Below, piece by piece: positions 17,950 through 28,027 of a stretch of 64,000 nucleotides of DNA. The stretch comes from Luteimonas sp. FCS-9. Lineage in GTDB: Bacteria > Pseudomonadota > Gammaproteobacteria > Xanthomonadales > Xanthomonadaceae. The stretch lies in contig NZ_LASZ01000011.1 in the NCBI RefSeq assembly GCF_001014645.1, positions 62,001 through 126,000 of the forward strand. Reading direction: 5' to 3'. How positions within the stretch are numbered: position 1 is the stretch's first letter; each line of letters opens with the position of its first letter. The notes under the pieces were generated by a model. The model was not told the DNA's origin. It searched no databases and saw nothing but the letters and a program-made list of their open reading frames with translations. A program made the translations under genes and the position numbers.

Positions 17950-18298
17950 GCGTCGATGGCACCGGCAGCGCGGTCGGGCGCCGCCCGTGGCGGAAGGCGC
18001 GGCGGCGAGGAGATCGCACGGTCGTGCGACGGTGCAGCAGGATCGATCCCCTGCCGGGGCGATGACGGGTGGCGGCATCGCCGGAACCGGGCCACACGCA
18101 GTCTGGTGAACGCCGCGTCGGCTTCCGGTGAACGGAGGGCAACCCGAGGCGATCGAGGCGGCAGGCATCGTCGCCGTGCCCGGAGGCCACGCGACCTGCG
18201 TCATCGCACCGCGGCAGCCCGCAGCCGGCGCCCGGGGCGCGAGACGCCCACGACCGCCCGGCGCCTCGAGGCCGCGACGGCGAACCGGCACCCAGCGG
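17950..18298. other. Non-coding stretch between channel gene and patatin gene
   Basis: Both flanking genes are on the minus strand. The stretch is GC-rich, with only Arg/Ala-rich open frames in all directions, and no tRNA, terminator T-run or repeat was found. It presumably holds the promoter for the channel gene. Confidence 0.5.
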
Positions 18299-19351
18299 TC
18301 AGCAGGCGCGCTCCTTGGCGAACGGATTGAGCCGGCGCACCCAGCTGTCGCCGCAGTCGATGTCCACCGGTTCGGGTTCGACCGGCTTGGCGGGCGCACG
18401 GGCCGCGGCCTGGGCGCGCTGGCGTTCTGCGAGCTTCTCGCGGATGCGCGGCATCGCCGCGAGCGCGGCCCGCTCGCCCTGCAGGATCGCCGCGTTGCGC
18501 TGCTCGAAGCTCGCCGGTCCGATGTCGTTGACCTGCGGCCGGATCACCACGTCCGCCCGCGCCAGCTCCTGGCGCCCGAGGTTCTGGCCCATGATCGCGA
18601 TCGACTGGTTGACGATGCCCAGCATGCTGCCGGGCGTGCTGCCGCTGGCCTTGCTGGAGATGTCGACCGCGATCACCAGGTCGGCGCCGAGCTGGCGGGC
18701 CGCGTCCACCGGCACCGGGCTCACGACGCCGCCGTCGACGTAGTGGCGGTCGCCGATCTTCACCGGCTCGAACACGCCCGGTACGCTGCTCGACGCGCGC
18801 ACCGCCTGCCCGGTGTTGCCGCGCACGAACACGATGCGATCGCCGGTCTCCAGGCGCGTGGCGACCGCCGCGAACGGGATCGGCATGCGGTCGATCGTGC
18901 GGTTGCCGACCTCGCGGTTGACGTAGTCCTGCAGCGCGACGCCCTGTACCAGGCCGCCGGAGAACAGGCGCACGTCGCGGATGCTCGATTCGTCGAGCGC
19001 GACTGCGCGTTCCTGCATGCGGAACGGATCCATGCCGCTGGCGTAGAGCGCGCCGACGACGCTGCCGGCGCTGGTGCCGGCGACGACGTCGGCCTTGATA
19101 CCGTTGGCCTCGAGCATCTTGATCACGCCGATGTGCGCGAAACCCTTGGCCGCGCCACCGCCCAGCGCCAGCCCGATCCGCACCGGCGGCGTCTTCGTCG
19201 CCGGTGCGGCGGTCGCCTGCGGGGGAACCGCGGGCGTGGGCCTGATGGTGTCGCGCCCGCACGCGGTCGCCAGCATCGCCACGGCGCACAGGGCGAACGT
19301 CAGCCGTGGCGCACGGCGCGGGACGGGAAACGACGGCGGGCGTGGACGCAT
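18299..19351 (-). CDS. Patatin-like phospholipase lipoprotein (350 aa)
   Basis: The signal peptide ends in MLATAC, a lipobox. The patatin domain starts near residue 57 with the oxyanion loop GGGAAKGFAH. It continues with the nucleophile elbow GTSAGS (about residue 93) and the catalytic Asp in YVDGGVVSPVPV (about 212). This is the RssA/NTE-type bacterial patatin pattern, with lipid acyl hydrolase activity expected. The C-terminal 60 residues are helical and charged, ending CGDSWVRRLNPFAKE. Probably facing the periplasm. Confidence 0.88.
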   Translation of the reverse strand: MRPRPPSFPVPRRAPRLTFALCAVAMLATACGRDTIRPTPAVPPQATAAPATKTPPVRIGLALGGGAAKGFAHIGVIKMLEANGIKADVVAGTSAGSVVGALYASGMDPFRMQERAVALDESSIRDVRLFSGGLVQGVALQDYVNREVGNRTIDRMPIPFAAVATRLETGDRIVFVRGNTGQAVRASSSVPGVFEPVKIGDRHYVDGGVVSPVPVDAARQLGADLVIAVDISSKASGSTPGSMLGIVNQSIAIMGQNLGRQELARADVVIRPQVNDIGPASFEQRNAAILQGERAALAAMPRIREKLAERQRAQAAARAPAKPVEPEPVDIDCGDSWVRRLNPFAKERAC

Positions 19352-19480
19352 GACGACGGCATCGAGGGGGACGAGGCGCGAGGATACCTGCGCGGCGCCC
19401 CGCCTCGCTTGGACCCCGGCTGAAACGGCGGCGGCCGCCAGCCGACGCGTGCGCATCGCCGCGCAGGGCCGGTATACGAA

Positions 19481-19517
19481 CGACGCGGCCGGTCCCGGGA
19501 AGGGGCCGGCCGCGTCG
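19481..19517. repeat. 12-bp perfect inverted repeat
   Basis: CGACGCGGCCGG (19481-19492) is the reverse complement of CCGGCCGCGTCG (19506-19517), with a 13-base loop. It follows the end of the 19566-19931 gene and could end its transcript, but no T-run follows on that strand. Confidence 0.5.
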
Positions 19518-19565
19518 GGAGCCTCCGCAAAAACGACGCCGTCGGTGCGACGCCGGGCTGCGGAC

Positions 19566-19931
19566 TCAGCCTTCGTCGGCGCCTCCGGCGGTGGCCCGAC
19601 CGCGCGAGGCGGCGGCCGAACGCTCACGCGCGGCCGCATTGCCGGCCTCGATCCTGCGCGAGTTGCCCTGGATCGCGCCGTTCGCCTGCTTCTTGCGGTA
19701 CTGCCGCGCCGCGACCCAGACCAGCCCCAGGCCGATGGCACTGGCCGCCACGATCGCCGGGTTGCGTCGCAGGAACCCGCCGGCCACCTTGGCACCGGTG
19801 CGCGCCGCGCCGACCGTCAGGCCGGTCTTGAGCCACTTCTCCGCCGTGCCCGGAATCGCGTGGCGCAGGCTGTCACCTGCCTGGCCGACCAACGACACGG
19901 CCTTGTCGGACAGCGCTTCGAACTTGCTCAT
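19566..19931 (-). CDS. Small membrane-anchored protein of unknown function (121 aa)
   Basis: An amphipathic N-terminus (SKFEALSDKAVSLVGQ) is followed by a Gly/Ala-rich segment and one transmembrane helix (PAIVAASAIGLGLVWVAA). A basic tail RQYRKKQ and a low-complexity Ala/Arg end come next. The general layout resembles ElaB/YqjD-like small inner-membrane proteins, but I do not recognise a specific family. A CAGGAGTCC ribosome site precedes the ATG. Confidence 0.65.
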   Translation of the reverse strand: MSKFEALSDKAVSLVGQAGDSLRHAIPGTAEKWLKTGLTVGAARTGAKVAGGFLRRNPAIVAASAIGLGLVWVAARQYRKKQANGAIQGNSRRIEAGNAAARERSAAASRGRATAGGADEG

Positions 19932-20075
19932 CGTGGACTCCTGGAATGGGACGGGGGAAATGCGGCCAGTCTGCGACCGCCACCGTCGATCCGGTGTGAT
20001 CGGATGGGCGGCGCCCGGCGGCGTTCAACCGGCGTTGCGGACCGGGGCTGCACGGCCCGTGTGGCCCCCGCGGCC

Positions 20076-20258
20076 TAGGTGCCTCTCGGCTTCGCGCGAT
20101 GGGTCGCGGGGGCGTTCCAAGGGTCTTCTGGCCGCGCCATGCAGACCCGGCAGTTGCGGCCATGCCGCACCGTCGCCACGGGTCCGGATCCCGCGGCCGC
20201 TAGGTGCCCCTCGGCTTCGCGCGATGGGTCGCGGGGGCGTTCCAGGGGTCTTCTGGCC
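20076..20258. repeat. 58-bp direct duplication of the hrpB 3' end
   Basis: Copy B (20201-20258) is the last coding bases of hrpB. Copy A (20076-20133) lies 125 bp away, beyond the stop codon, and matches at 56 of 58 positions. Copy A in the same orientation still encodes the HrpB tail DPWNAPATHRAKPRGT and a stop. The 67 bp between the copies is unrelated sequence. Confidence 0.9.
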
Positions 20259-22746
20259 ACGGATGCTTCGGATACCGCCCCTTCATCTCCTTCCGCACCT
20301 CGGGATACGTGCGTTCCCAGAACCCCTGCAGGTCGCGGGTCACCTGCAGCGGCCGCCCGGCCGGCGACAGCAGGTGGATCGTCAGCGGCACGCGGCCGTC
20401 GGCGATCGTCGGCGTCTCGGCCAGTCCGAACAGCTCCTGCAGCTTGACCGCGAGCACCGGCGGCCGCGGCGTGCCGTCGACCTCGAGGCCGTAGTCGATC
20501 GCGCGCGCCTGGCCGGACGGCACCGCGATCCGCACCGGCGCCAGCCGGTCGAGCTGCTGGCGCTGCGGCCAGTCGAGCCGGCCCTGCAGCGCCTGCGCGA
20601 ACGCGTCCGCGTCCAGCGCGTCGAGCCGCGTGCAGCCGGCGAACGCCGGCGCCAGCCAGGCCTCGCGGGTGGCCAACAGCGCGGCGTCCGACAGGTCCGA
20701 CAGGCCGAGCTCGGGCATCCACGCCCGCAGGCCCTCGACGCGCGCCTGCCACTGGCGCAGGCCGTCGCGCCAGGGCAGCGCCTCGAGCCCGAGCTCGCCG
20801 ACCGCGTCGCTGAGCGCACGCGCGGCCTGCGCCGGATCGACCCGGCCGTTGGGCCGTGCGTCGAGCACGATGCCGTCGAAGCGCTGCACGCGCATGCCCA
20901 CCAGCGCGCGCCGGCCGGCGTCCCAGTGGGTCTCGTCGGCGACGACGAAGCGTCCGGGCCAGGCCCGGCGCAGCTGCGCCTCGTCGACCGGCGCGCCGCG
21001 CAGCAGCAGCGCGTCGCGGGCCTCGAAACGCAGGTCGCTGGCGACGATCCACGGCTCGCCGAGCAGCGCGCTGTCGTCGAACAGCCGGGCCATGCGGCCG
21101 TTGCTCAGGCCGTAGCGCCGGGCGTCGCGCGCGTGGCGATGGCCGATCCGGTCCGGAAATGCGTGCACCAGCAGATCGCCGAGCGCATGCGCCGGCACGC
21201 TCGACGGCGGCGCGGCGTCGACCCGCAGACGTCGCCGCCATTGCCGGGCCGCCGTATCGATCGCGGCCAGCGCCGAGCGCGCCGCATCGGCCGGCACGCG
21301 CCCGGCGCGGAACGCAGCCAATGCCTGCCAGCGCACCGCCAGCGCGTCCGAGCGCGCGCCGCCGCGCATCGGGTCGCGCGCCTCGACCAGCGCGCACAGG
21401 TCGCAGGCCAGCGCGCGCGCCGGCGGGGTGTCGGCCGCCAGCAGCATCGCGGCCAGCCGCGGATGGGTGCCCAGCGCGAGCATGCGCCGGCCGGCCGGCG
21501 TGATCGCATCGCCCGCATCGAGCGCGCCGAGCCGGCGCAGCAGGTCGCGGGCGGCGGCCAGCGCGCCGGCCGGTGGCGCGTCGGGGAACGCGAGCGCGTT
21601 GTCGCCCCAGGCCGCCAGTTCGAGGGCGAGCGCCGCCAGCTCGACCTGCGCGATCTCCGGGCGGCGCTGCGGTTCGAGCCGCTGCGATTCGGGCCACAGC
21701 CGCAGCGCCACGCCCGGCGCGACGCGGCCGGCGCGGCCGGCGCGCTGGTCGGCCGACGCCTGGCCGATCGTCACCACGTCCAGCCGCGAGAACCCGCTGT
21801 TGGGATCGAAGCGCGGCTCGCGCGCCAGTCCGCTGTCGACGACGATGCGCACGCCCGGCAGCGTGACGCTGCTCTCGGCGACGTTGGTCGCCAGCACCAC
21901 CCGGCGCCGACCGTCGGCGGCGGGCTGCAGCACGTGCGCCTGCGCCTCGACCGGCAGCTCGCCGTGCAGCGCGAGCACCTCGGGCGCATCGCCGGCGCGC
22001 GGGCCCTCGGCGTCGGCCGCCAGCAGCGCCTGCACGCGCGCGATCTCGCGCTGGCCGGGCAGGAACACCAGCGCATCGCCCGGATGCGCGGCGAGTGCAT
22101 CGGCGAGCACGCGACGCACCTGCGGCTCGAGCGCCTCGTCGCGGCGCGGCGGCGCGTGCGCGACCTCGACCGGGAAGCTGCGCCCGGCGCTCGACAGCCG
22201 CGGGGCGTCCAGCCACTGCGCGATGCGCGCGCCATCGAGCGTGGCCGACATCACGACGATGCGCAGGTCCTCGCGCAGCCCGGCCTGCACCTCGCGCGCC
22301 AGCGCCAAGCCCAGGTCGCCGGCGAGGTGCCGCTCGTGGAACTCGTCGAACAGCAGCGCACCGACGCCGCCCGGCCCGTCGCCGCCAAGCTCGGGATCGT
22401 CCTGCAGCATCCGGGTCAGGATGCCCTCGGTGACGACCTCGATGCGCGTGCGCGCCGACACCCGGCGCTCGAAGCGGATGCGGTAGCCGACCGTGCCGCC
22501 GACCTCCTCGCCGAGCTGGCGGGCCATGAACGTCGCGGCCGAGCGCGCCGCGACCCGACGCGGCTCGAGCATCACGATGCGCCGCCCGGCGAGCCACGGC
22601 GCGTCGAGCAGCGCCAGCGGCACCTGCGTGGTCTTGCCCGCGCCCGGCGGCGCCTCGAGCACCAGCCGCGGATGCGCGGCGAGGCTGGCGAGGACGTCGG
22701 GCAGCAGCGGGGCGATCGGGAAATCGGGGGCGGCGGCGGTCGTCAC
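20200..22746 (-). CDS. hrpB: ATP-dependent helicase HrpB (848 aa)
   Basis: This is a DExH helicase. The motifs are APPGAGKTTQVP (Walker A), LEPRRVAARSAA (Ia), DEFHERH (II, with Phe in the DEFH variant usual for HrpB), MSATLD (III) and QRAGRAGR (VI). HrpB-type C-terminal regions follow, ending with the conserved KGRYPKHPWPEDP tail. The RNA target of HrpB is not known. The start is a GTG at 22746 (VTTAAAPDF), consistent with family length; the frame is open upstream without coding character. Its last 58 bp are duplicated downstream. Confidence 0.93.
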   Translation of the reverse strand: MTTAAAPDFPIAPLLPDVLASLAAHPRLVLEAPPGAGKTTQVPLALLDAPWLAGRRIVMLEPRRVAARSAATFMARQLGEEVGGTVGYRIRFERRVSARTRIEVVTEGILTRMLQDDPELGGDGPGGVGALLFDEFHERHLAGDLGLALAREVQAGLREDLRIVVMSATLDGARIAQWLDAPRLSSAGRSFPVEVAHAPPRRDEALEPQVRRVLADALAAHPGDALVFLPGQREIARVQALLAADAEGPRAGDAPEVLALHGELPVEAQAHVLQPAADGRRRVVLATNVAESSVTLPGVRIVVDSGLAREPRFDPNSGFSRLDVVTIGQASADQRAGRAGRVAPGVALRLWPESQRLEPQRRPEIAQVELAALALELAAWGDNALAFPDAPPAGALAAARDLLRRLGALDAGDAITPAGRRMLALGTHPRLAAMLLAADTPPARALACDLCALVEARDPMRGGARSDALAVRWQALAAFRAGRVPADAARSALAAIDTAARQWRRRLRVDAAPPSSVPAHALGDLLVHAFPDRIGHRHARDARRYGLSNGRMARLFDDSALLGEPWIVASDLRFEARDALLLRGAPVDEAQLRRAWPGRFVVADETHWDAGRRALVGMRVQRFDGIVLDARPNGRVDPAQAARALSDAVGELGLEALPWRDGLRQWQARVEGLRAWMPELGLSDLSDAALLATREAWLAPAFAGCTRLDALDADAFAQALQGRLDWPQRQQLDRLAPVRIAVPSGQARAIDYGLEVDGTPRPPVLAVKLQELFGLAETPTIADGRVPLTIHLLSPAGRPLQVTRDLQGFWERTYPEVRKEMKGRYPKHPWPEDPWNAPATHRAKPRGT

Positions 22747-22929
22747 GGCGCACAGGCTAGCGGGCCGGTCGGCGAGGCGATAGGCGCGACGGCCGTCGCG
22801 CCCGACGGTCACGGCCGGATCGCCGGCCCGGCTGCAGGCGCGCGGATGCGAACCGGCCAAGGGTCTTCCCGGGTGGCAACCGTCATCCGCGCCGCTTAAG
22901 GTCGGCGCGTCCCCGTGCCCGGAACCGCC

Positions 22930-24705
22930 ATGTCCCCTCGTCCTGCCCGTCCCGCCCGCACCGTCGCGTGGCTGCTCGCCCTGCTCGCCGCACCGGCCGC
23001 GCATGCCGAGGTGTTCGTCAACGAACTGCACTACGACAACGCCGGCGCCGACGTCGGCGAGGCGGTGGAGATCGTCGCCACCGCCGGCGAGAACCTCGCC
23101 GGCTACCGGCTGTGGCTCTACAACGGCAGCAACGCGCCGAATGCGGCGACGACCTATGCCAACGTGGCCGTGCCCGCCGGCCAGCCGCGCAGCTGCGGCG
23201 CGGCGGTGTCGATCGCGACGGTGACCTTCCCGCGCGACGGCCTGCAGAACGGCGCCAACGACGGCATCGCGCTCGTCGACGCGGCCGGCAACGTCGTGCA
23301 GTTCCTCAGCTACGAGGGCACGATCGTCGCCGCCAACGGCCCGGCCGCCGGCCAGGCCAGCCGCAACCTGCCGGTCTCCGAGAGCGTGTCGGCGCCGGTC
23401 GGCACCTCGCTGCAGCTGACCGGCAGCGGCGTCACCGCCGACGACTTCGACTGGGCGCCGTCGGCGCCGCAGACGCTCGGCGCCTGCAACGCCGGCCAGA
23501 CCTTCGGCGGCGCCGGCGGCGGAACGGGCGCGCCGCCGGCGGTGGTCGCGACCACGCCGGCGGCCGGTGCCGGCGATTTCCCGGCGGCCGGCGACCTGTC
23601 GGTGGACTTCAGCGAAACGGTCACGCTGTCGTCCGGCGCGTTCGCGCTGCAGTGCGCCAGATCGGGCGCGATCGCGCTCGACCACGCGAACAGCGGCACG
23701 ACCTTCGCGTTGTCGACCGGCACCGCGCTGCACGGCGGCGAACAATGCACGCTGACGATCCGCGCCTCGGCAATCCGCGATGCCGACGGACTGCATCCGG
23801 CGGCCGACGCCACGGTCGCGTTCACCGTCGCCGCGGGCGGCGGCGGCTCCGACGGCGGCGGCGACTACTACGCCCGCGTCAACGCCAGCAGCGCCGAGCA
23901 ACTGCGCTGCTCGCTGCACGAGACGATCCGCGGCCACACCTCGTATCCCTACAGCGGCAGCGGCACCAGCACCTGGACGATCCTGGAGATCGCCGACGAG
24001 GACCCCAACGATCCGGGCCGCATCCTCGACGCCTACCGCAACCGCAGCTACGCCAAGGTGTCGGGCCGTGCGGGCACCGGCAGCGGGCTGACCTACAACC
24101 GCGAGCACACCTGGCCCAAGTCGCTGGGCTTCCCGGGGGCGAGCGGCGACAAGGGCCTGCCCAACGCGCCGCATACCGACGCGCACATGCCCTACCTCAC
24201 CGACACCGACCACAACGCCGCGCGCGGCAACAAGCCGTTCGCCGACTGCGGCGCGCAGGCCAACTGCAGCGAGCGCGCCACCGAGGCCAACAACGGCGTC
24301 GGCGGCGGCACCGGCACGTTCCCGGGCAACTCGAACTGGACCGACAACGCCGGCTTCCAGGTCTGGCGCCACCGCAAGGGCGACATGGCGCGCGCGGTGC
24401 TGTACATGGCGATCCGCTACGAGGGCGGCGCGCACCCGTCGACCGGCCAGTCCGAGCCCGACCTGGAACTGACCGACGACCGCAGCCGCATCGTCGGCAC
24501 GTCGGCCTCGCCGGCGTACATGGGTCTGCTGTCGACGCTGCTCGCCTGGCACCAGGCCGATCCGCCGGACGCGGCCGAGCGCGCGCGCAACGAGGTCGTC
24601 TACAGCTTCCAGGGCAACCGCAACCCGTTCGTCGACCATCCCGAGTGGGCGACGCGCGCGCTGTTCGAGAGCCGCCGGCCGGCCATCTGCCAGCTGGCGA
24701 ACTGA
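22930..24705 (+). CDS. Extracellular endonuclease I (NucM/EndA type) with lamin-tail and Ig-like domains (591 aa)
   Basis: A signal peptide ends at APAAHA. Residues 30-195 match a lamin-tail domain (VFVNELHYDNAGADVGEAVEIV). Residues about 210-310 are a Big_5-type Ig-like domain (PPAVVATTPAAGAGDFP). From about 320 comes the endonuclease I domain, with the catalytic NREHTWPKSLGFP (His-Asn-type metal site) and AHMPYLTDTDHNAARGNKPF. Such secreted nucleases degrade environmental DNA and RNA for nutrients or from neutrophil/biofilm DNA. The lamin-tail and Ig domains may tether it to surfaces or substrate. GGAAC lies 5 bp before the ATG. Confidence 0.9.
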   Translation: MSPRPARPARTVAWLLALLAAPAAHAEVFVNELHYDNAGADVGEAVEIVATAGENLAGYRLWLYNGSNAPNAATTYANVAVPAGQPRSCGAAVSIATVTFPRDGLQNGANDGIALVDAAGNVVQFLSYEGTIVAANGPAAGQASRNLPVSESVSAPVGTSLQLTGSGVTADDFDWAPSAPQTLGACNAGQTFGGAGGGTGAPPAVVATTPAAGAGDFPAAGDLSVDFSETVTLSSGAFALQCARSGAIALDHANSGTTFALSTGTALHGGEQCTLTIRASAIRDADGLHPAADATVAFTVAAGGGGSDGGGDYYARVNASSAEQLRCSLHETIRGHTSYPYSGSGTSTWTILEIADEDPNDPGRILDAYRNRSYAKVSGRAGTGSGLTYNREHTWPKSLGFPGASGDKGLPNAPHTDAHMPYLTDTDHNAARGNKPFADCGAQANCSERATEANNGVGGGTGTFPGNSNWTDNAGFQVWRHRKGDMARAVLYMAIRYEGGAHPSTGQSEPDLELTDDRSRIVGTSASPAYMGLLSTLLAWHQADPPDAAERARNEVVYSFQGNRNPFVDHPEWATRALFESRRPAICQLAN

Positions 24706-24708
24706 GAT

Positions 24709-24781
24709 CGCCTGCAGAAGCGCTTGCGCGCGAATGGCGTTCCCGGTCACCCGTTCGCGCGCAAGCGCGCTCCTGCAGGCG
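24709..24781. repeat. REP-like palindrome, copy 1 (73 bp)
   Basis: The arms CGCCTGCAGAAGCGCTTGCGCGCGAA and TTCGCGCGCAAGCGCGCTCCTGCAGGCG are inverted around a 19-base centre. It lies 4 bp after the nuclease stop and may end that transcript. It shares its GCGCTTGCGCGCGA core with two more copies in this window. Confidence 0.85.
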
Positions 24782-24842
24782 GATTGCGAGGCGGAAACAA
24801 GCGGCGTCTACAATGCACGCCCTTCGTCCCGCACGCCCGTCC

Positions 24843-25646
24843 ATGCAGCTGATCGACATCGGCGCCAACCTCACCCACGACAGTTTCGACCGCGACCGCG
24901 ACGCCGTGCTGGCCCGTGCGCGCGAGGCCGGCGTGACCCGGATGATCGTCACCGGCGCCAGCCGCGAACACTCGCCCAAGGCGCTCGCACTCGCGCTGCG
25001 GCATCCCGGCGTGCTGTACGCGACCGCCGGCGTGCATCCGCACCACGCGGCCGAATACACCGAGGAATGCGACGCCGAGCTGCGCGCGCTGCACGCCCAT
25101 GCCGAGGTGGTAGCCGTCGGCGAATGCGGGCTCGACTACTTCCGCGACTTCTCGCCGCGGCCGGCGCAGCGCCGTGCGTTCGAGCGCCAGCTGCAGATCG
25201 CGGCCGACCTCGCCGCCGCCGGCACGCCCAAGCCGCTGTTCCTGCACCAGCGCGATGCGCACGACGACTTCGTCGCGATCATGAAGGACTTCGAGGGCCG
25301 GATCGGGCCGGCGGTCGTGCACTGCTTCACCGCCGGCCGCCGCGAGCTGTTCGACTGCCTCGACCGCGACTGGCACATCGGCATCACCGGCTGGCTGTGC
25401 GACGAACGTCGCGGCCGCCACCTGCGCGAACTGGTGCCCAGCATCCCCGCGCACCGGCTGATGGTCGAGACCGACGCGCCCTACCTGCTGCCGCGCACGC
25501 TCGACCCGATGCCAAAGGACCGCCGCAACGAACCGGCGTTCCTGCCGCACATCGTCGCCGAGCTCGCACGCGACCGCGGCGAGACGTCCGAGGCGACCGC
25601 GCGGGCGACCACGGCCACCGCGGCCGCGTTCTTCGGGTTGTCGTAG
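24843..25646 (+). CDS. tatD: TatD family metal-dependent hydrolase/DNase (267 aa)
   Basis: This is a TIM-barrel metallohydrolase. The family signatures are IDIGANLTH at the N-terminus, AGVHPHHA, VAVGECGLDYF, HQRDAHDDF, VHCFTAG and VETDAPYLLPR, carrying the metal-binding His, Glu and Asp. Members act as 3'-5' exonucleases or AP endonucleases in repair and nucleic acid turnover. An earlier in-frame ATG (MHALRPARPS) exists, but the chosen start is the conserved family start. Confidence 0.93.
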   Translation: MQLIDIGANLTHDSFDRDRDAVLARAREAGVTRMIVTGASREHSPKALALALRHPGVLYATAGVHPHHAAEYTEECDAELRALHAHAEVVAVGECGLDYFRDFSPRPAQRRAFERQLQIAADLAAAGTPKPLFLHQRDAHDDFVAIMKDFEGRIGPAVVHCFTAGRRELFDCLDRDWHIGITGWLCDERRGRHLRELVPSIPAHRLMVETDAPYLLPRTLDPMPKDRRNEPAFLPHIVAELARDRGETSEATARATTATAAAFFGLS

Positions 25647-25656
25647 CGCCGCTGCG

Positions 25657-27339
25657 TCAGCGCAGCACGCGCCCGCGCCGCGGCCAGGCGGCGAGCAGCG
25701 CCCAGACGCCGCCGATGCCCGCGACCCAGGTCGCGACCGGCAGGCCGCCGACGCGCGGGCCACCGGCCTCGAGCGCGTAGAGCACGGCCGCGACGATCAG
25801 CAGGCCCACGCCGAGGATCGCGGCCACCACGCGGCGCTGCATGCCCTGCATCGTTGCGGTCAGCAGCGCCAGGTCGTCGGAGCGCATGCGCAGTTCGTGC
25901 CGGCCCTCGACCTGTTGTTTGAGCCAGGCGTGCAGCAGCTGCGGCATCTCCGGCGCGCGCGTGACCAGTTCGGGCAGGCGGTCGCGGAACTCGCGCATCA
26001 GCCGCGGCGGGCTGTAGCGCTCGACGAGGATGCGCTCGAGCACCGGGCGCGCGACCGCCCAGATGTCGATCTTCGGATCGAGCAGCCGGCCGATGCCCTC
26101 AATGCTCAGCAGCGTCTTCTGCAGCAGGATCAGCTGCGGCTGCAGCGTCAGTTCGTAGCGCTGCGCAGTGCGGAACAGCTTGCCCAACACCTCGCCCAGC
26201 GAGATCTCCGACAGCGGCCGGGTAAAGTACGGCTCGCAGACCGCGCGCACCGCCGCCTCGAGCTCGTCGATGCGCAGGTGTGCCGGCATCCAGCCCGCCT
26301 GCACGTGCAGTTCGGCGATGCGGCGATAGTCGCGGCGGAAGATCGCCATGAAGTTCTCGGCGAGATAGTACTGATCCTCGCGCGAGAGCTGGCCCATGAT
26401 GCCGAAGTCGAGCGCGATGAAGCGCGGGTTGGTCGTGCGCGTGGGATCGACCCAGATGTTGCCTGCGTGGGCATCGGCGTGGAAGAAGTTGTCCCGGAAC
26501 ACCTGGGTATAGAACACCCGCACGCCCTTGGCGGCGAGCGCGGAACGGTCGATGCCGGCTGCGTCGAGCGCGGCGATGTCGTCGCTGGGGATGCCGTAGA
26601 CGCGCTCGAGCGTGAGCACGCGCTGGGCGGTCCGCTCCCAGACCGGCGCCGGCACGTACAGGTCGCTCGACTGCATCCAGAAGCGACGCAGCACCGAGGC
26701 GTTGGCCCCTTCGCGCTGGAGGTCGAGTTCGGCGGCGAGCGTGTTCTCGATCTCGGCCACGACCTCGCGCGGACGGATCTTGTCGGCGTTGGGATGCGTG
26801 CGCTCGACCAGTGCGGCGAGGTTGCGCAGCAATGCCACGTCGGCGGCGATCTGCTTCTCGATGCCCGGGCGCAGCACCTTGACCACAACCTCGCGCGGCG
26901 GGCCGTCGGCGGTCGCGGGCAGCATCGCGGCGTGCACCTGCGCGATCGACGCCGACGCCAGCGGCACCGGATCGAACGCAGCGAACGCCTGCGCGATCGG
27001 CATCGCCAGCTCGCGCTTGACGATGCCCTGCGCCAGTGCGCCGTCGAACGGCGCCACCCGGTCCTGCAGCAGCGCCAGGTCGTCGACGATGTCCGGCGGC
27101 ACGATGTCGCGGCGGGTCGAGAGGATCTGCCCGAACTTGACGAAGATCGGTCCCAGCTCCTGCAGCGCCAGCCGCAGCCGGGCACCGCGCGACTGCGCCG
27201 CGATCGCGGCCGAAGCCCGCGGCACGAACGGGCGGGCCAGCCGCAGCCAGCGCTCGGCGGGCGTGCCGTCGAGCAGATCGTCGAGCCGGTAGCGCAGCAG
27301 CACCCGGCCGATGCGCGAGGCGCGCAGCAGACCCTTCAT
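25657..27339 (-). CDS. ubiB: Ubiquinone biosynthesis atypical kinase UbiB (560 aa)
   Basis: ADCK/UbiB family motifs are intact: [11 protein letters not shown] (the KxGQ motif), [10 protein letters not shown] (Ala-rich nucleotide loop), [14 protein letters not shown] and ALDFGIMGQ (metal-binding Asp). Two C-terminal membrane helices ([21 protein letters not shown] and [18 protein letters not shown]) anchor it in the inner membrane. It supports ubiquinone synthesis through ATPase activity. Its start overlaps the ubiJ stop as ATGA. Confidence 0.95.
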   Translation of the reverse strand: MKGLLRASRIGRVLLRYRLDDLLDGTPAERWLRLARPFVPRASAAIAAQSRGARLRLALQELGPIFVKFGQILSTRRDIVPPDIVDDLALLQDRVAPFDGALAQGIVKRELAMPIAQAFAAFDPVPLASASIAQVHAAMLPATADGPPREVVVKVLRPGIEKQIAADVALLRNLAALVERTHPNADKIRPREVVAEIENTLAAELDLQREGANASVLRRFWMQSSDLYVPAPVWERTAQRVLTLERVYGIPSDDIAALDAAGIDRSALAAKGVRVFYTQVFRDNFFHADAHAGNIWVDPTRTTNPRFIALDFGIMGQLSREDQYYLAENFMAIFRRDYRRIAELHVQAGWMPAHLRIDELEAAVRAVCEPYFTRPLSEISLGEVLGKLFRTAQRYELTLQPQLILLQKTLLSIEGIGRLLDPKIDIWAVARPVLERILVERYSPPRLMREFRDRLPELVTRAPEMPQLLHAWLKQQVEGRHELRMRSDDLALLTATMQGMQRRVVAAILGVGLLIVAAVLYALEAGGPRVGGLPVATWVAGIGGVWALLAAWPRRGRVLR

Positions 27340-27980
27340 GCGGCGGTCCCGCGGCCGAGCCGGGCCACCCGCACCGCGAGCCGCTCGACATCGTCGCGCA
27401 GCCCGTCGACGTCGTCGTGGAAGGCGTCGAGTTCGGCGCGCGGCACCACGTCGCGCGATTCCTCGGTCACGTACTCGGCCGCGCTCTGGGCCAGGTTGCG
27501 GCCCACATCCTGGGCCTGGCGCAGCGCCGTGGCGAACGCATTGGCGACCTGCACGCCGACGACCTCGCCGAGCACCGCGACGAACGGGCGCTGCCAGTCA
27601 GGATCGAAGCCCGCGGCCAGGCGCTGCAGCCGGCGCGCGAGTTCGGCATCGCCGGACACGCGGACCTGGCCGATCGGCGGCGCGTCGCCTCGCCGCAGGA
27701 ACGGCAGCTGGCCGAGCGCGCCGGCCAGCGTCGTGCGCACCGACAGGTCGGCCTCCACCGACGGATCGACCGGCCCCACGCGCAGGCGGTCGCCGTCCAC
27801 GCGCAGCGACAGCGCCAGCGCCGGCGCGCTCAACGTCAGCGCGATCTGCTGGCCGTCGAGGTCGCGCAGTGCGGAGCAGGTGTCGGCATCGAGCGCGATC
27901 GCGCGGTTGAGCGCGGTCTCCAGCGCGCGGCCGGCGATCGGCTTGAGCAGGGAGAGCGGGGAAAACGGAAGGTCGGCCAT
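27336..27980 (-). CDS. ubiJ: Ubiquinone biosynthesis accessory factor UbiJ (214 aa)
   Basis: An SCP2 lipid-binding domain occupies the N-terminal 120 residues ([19 protein letters not shown] at the start, [17 protein letters not shown]). A helical C-terminus follows. UbiJ helps hold the soluble Ubi complex and its hydrophobic intermediates. The ubiJ-ubiB order and 4-base overlap are typical. No ubiE is seen next to it here; a DUF1328 gene lies upstream instead. Confidence 0.9.
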   Translation of the reverse strand: MADLPFSPLSLLKPIAGRALETALNRAIALDADTCSALRDLDGQQIALTLSAPALALSLRVDGDRLRVGPVDPSVEADLSVRTTLAGALGQLPFLRRGDAPPIGQVRVSGDAELARRLQRLAAGFDPDWQRPFVAVLGEVVGVQVANAFATALRQAQDVGRNLAQSAAEYVTEESRDVVPRAELDAFHDDVDGLRDDVERLAVRVARLGRGTAA

Positions 27981-28027
27981 GGGCGCGATTGTAGCGTCGG
28001 GCCGACATCGCAGACGTCGCGCGACGC

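Noticed and set aside
22747..24750. Upstream extension of hrpB giving a 1,500-residue protein
   Set aside because: The extra part is antisense to the nuclease gene. HrpB motifs and normal length begin at the GTG at 22746.
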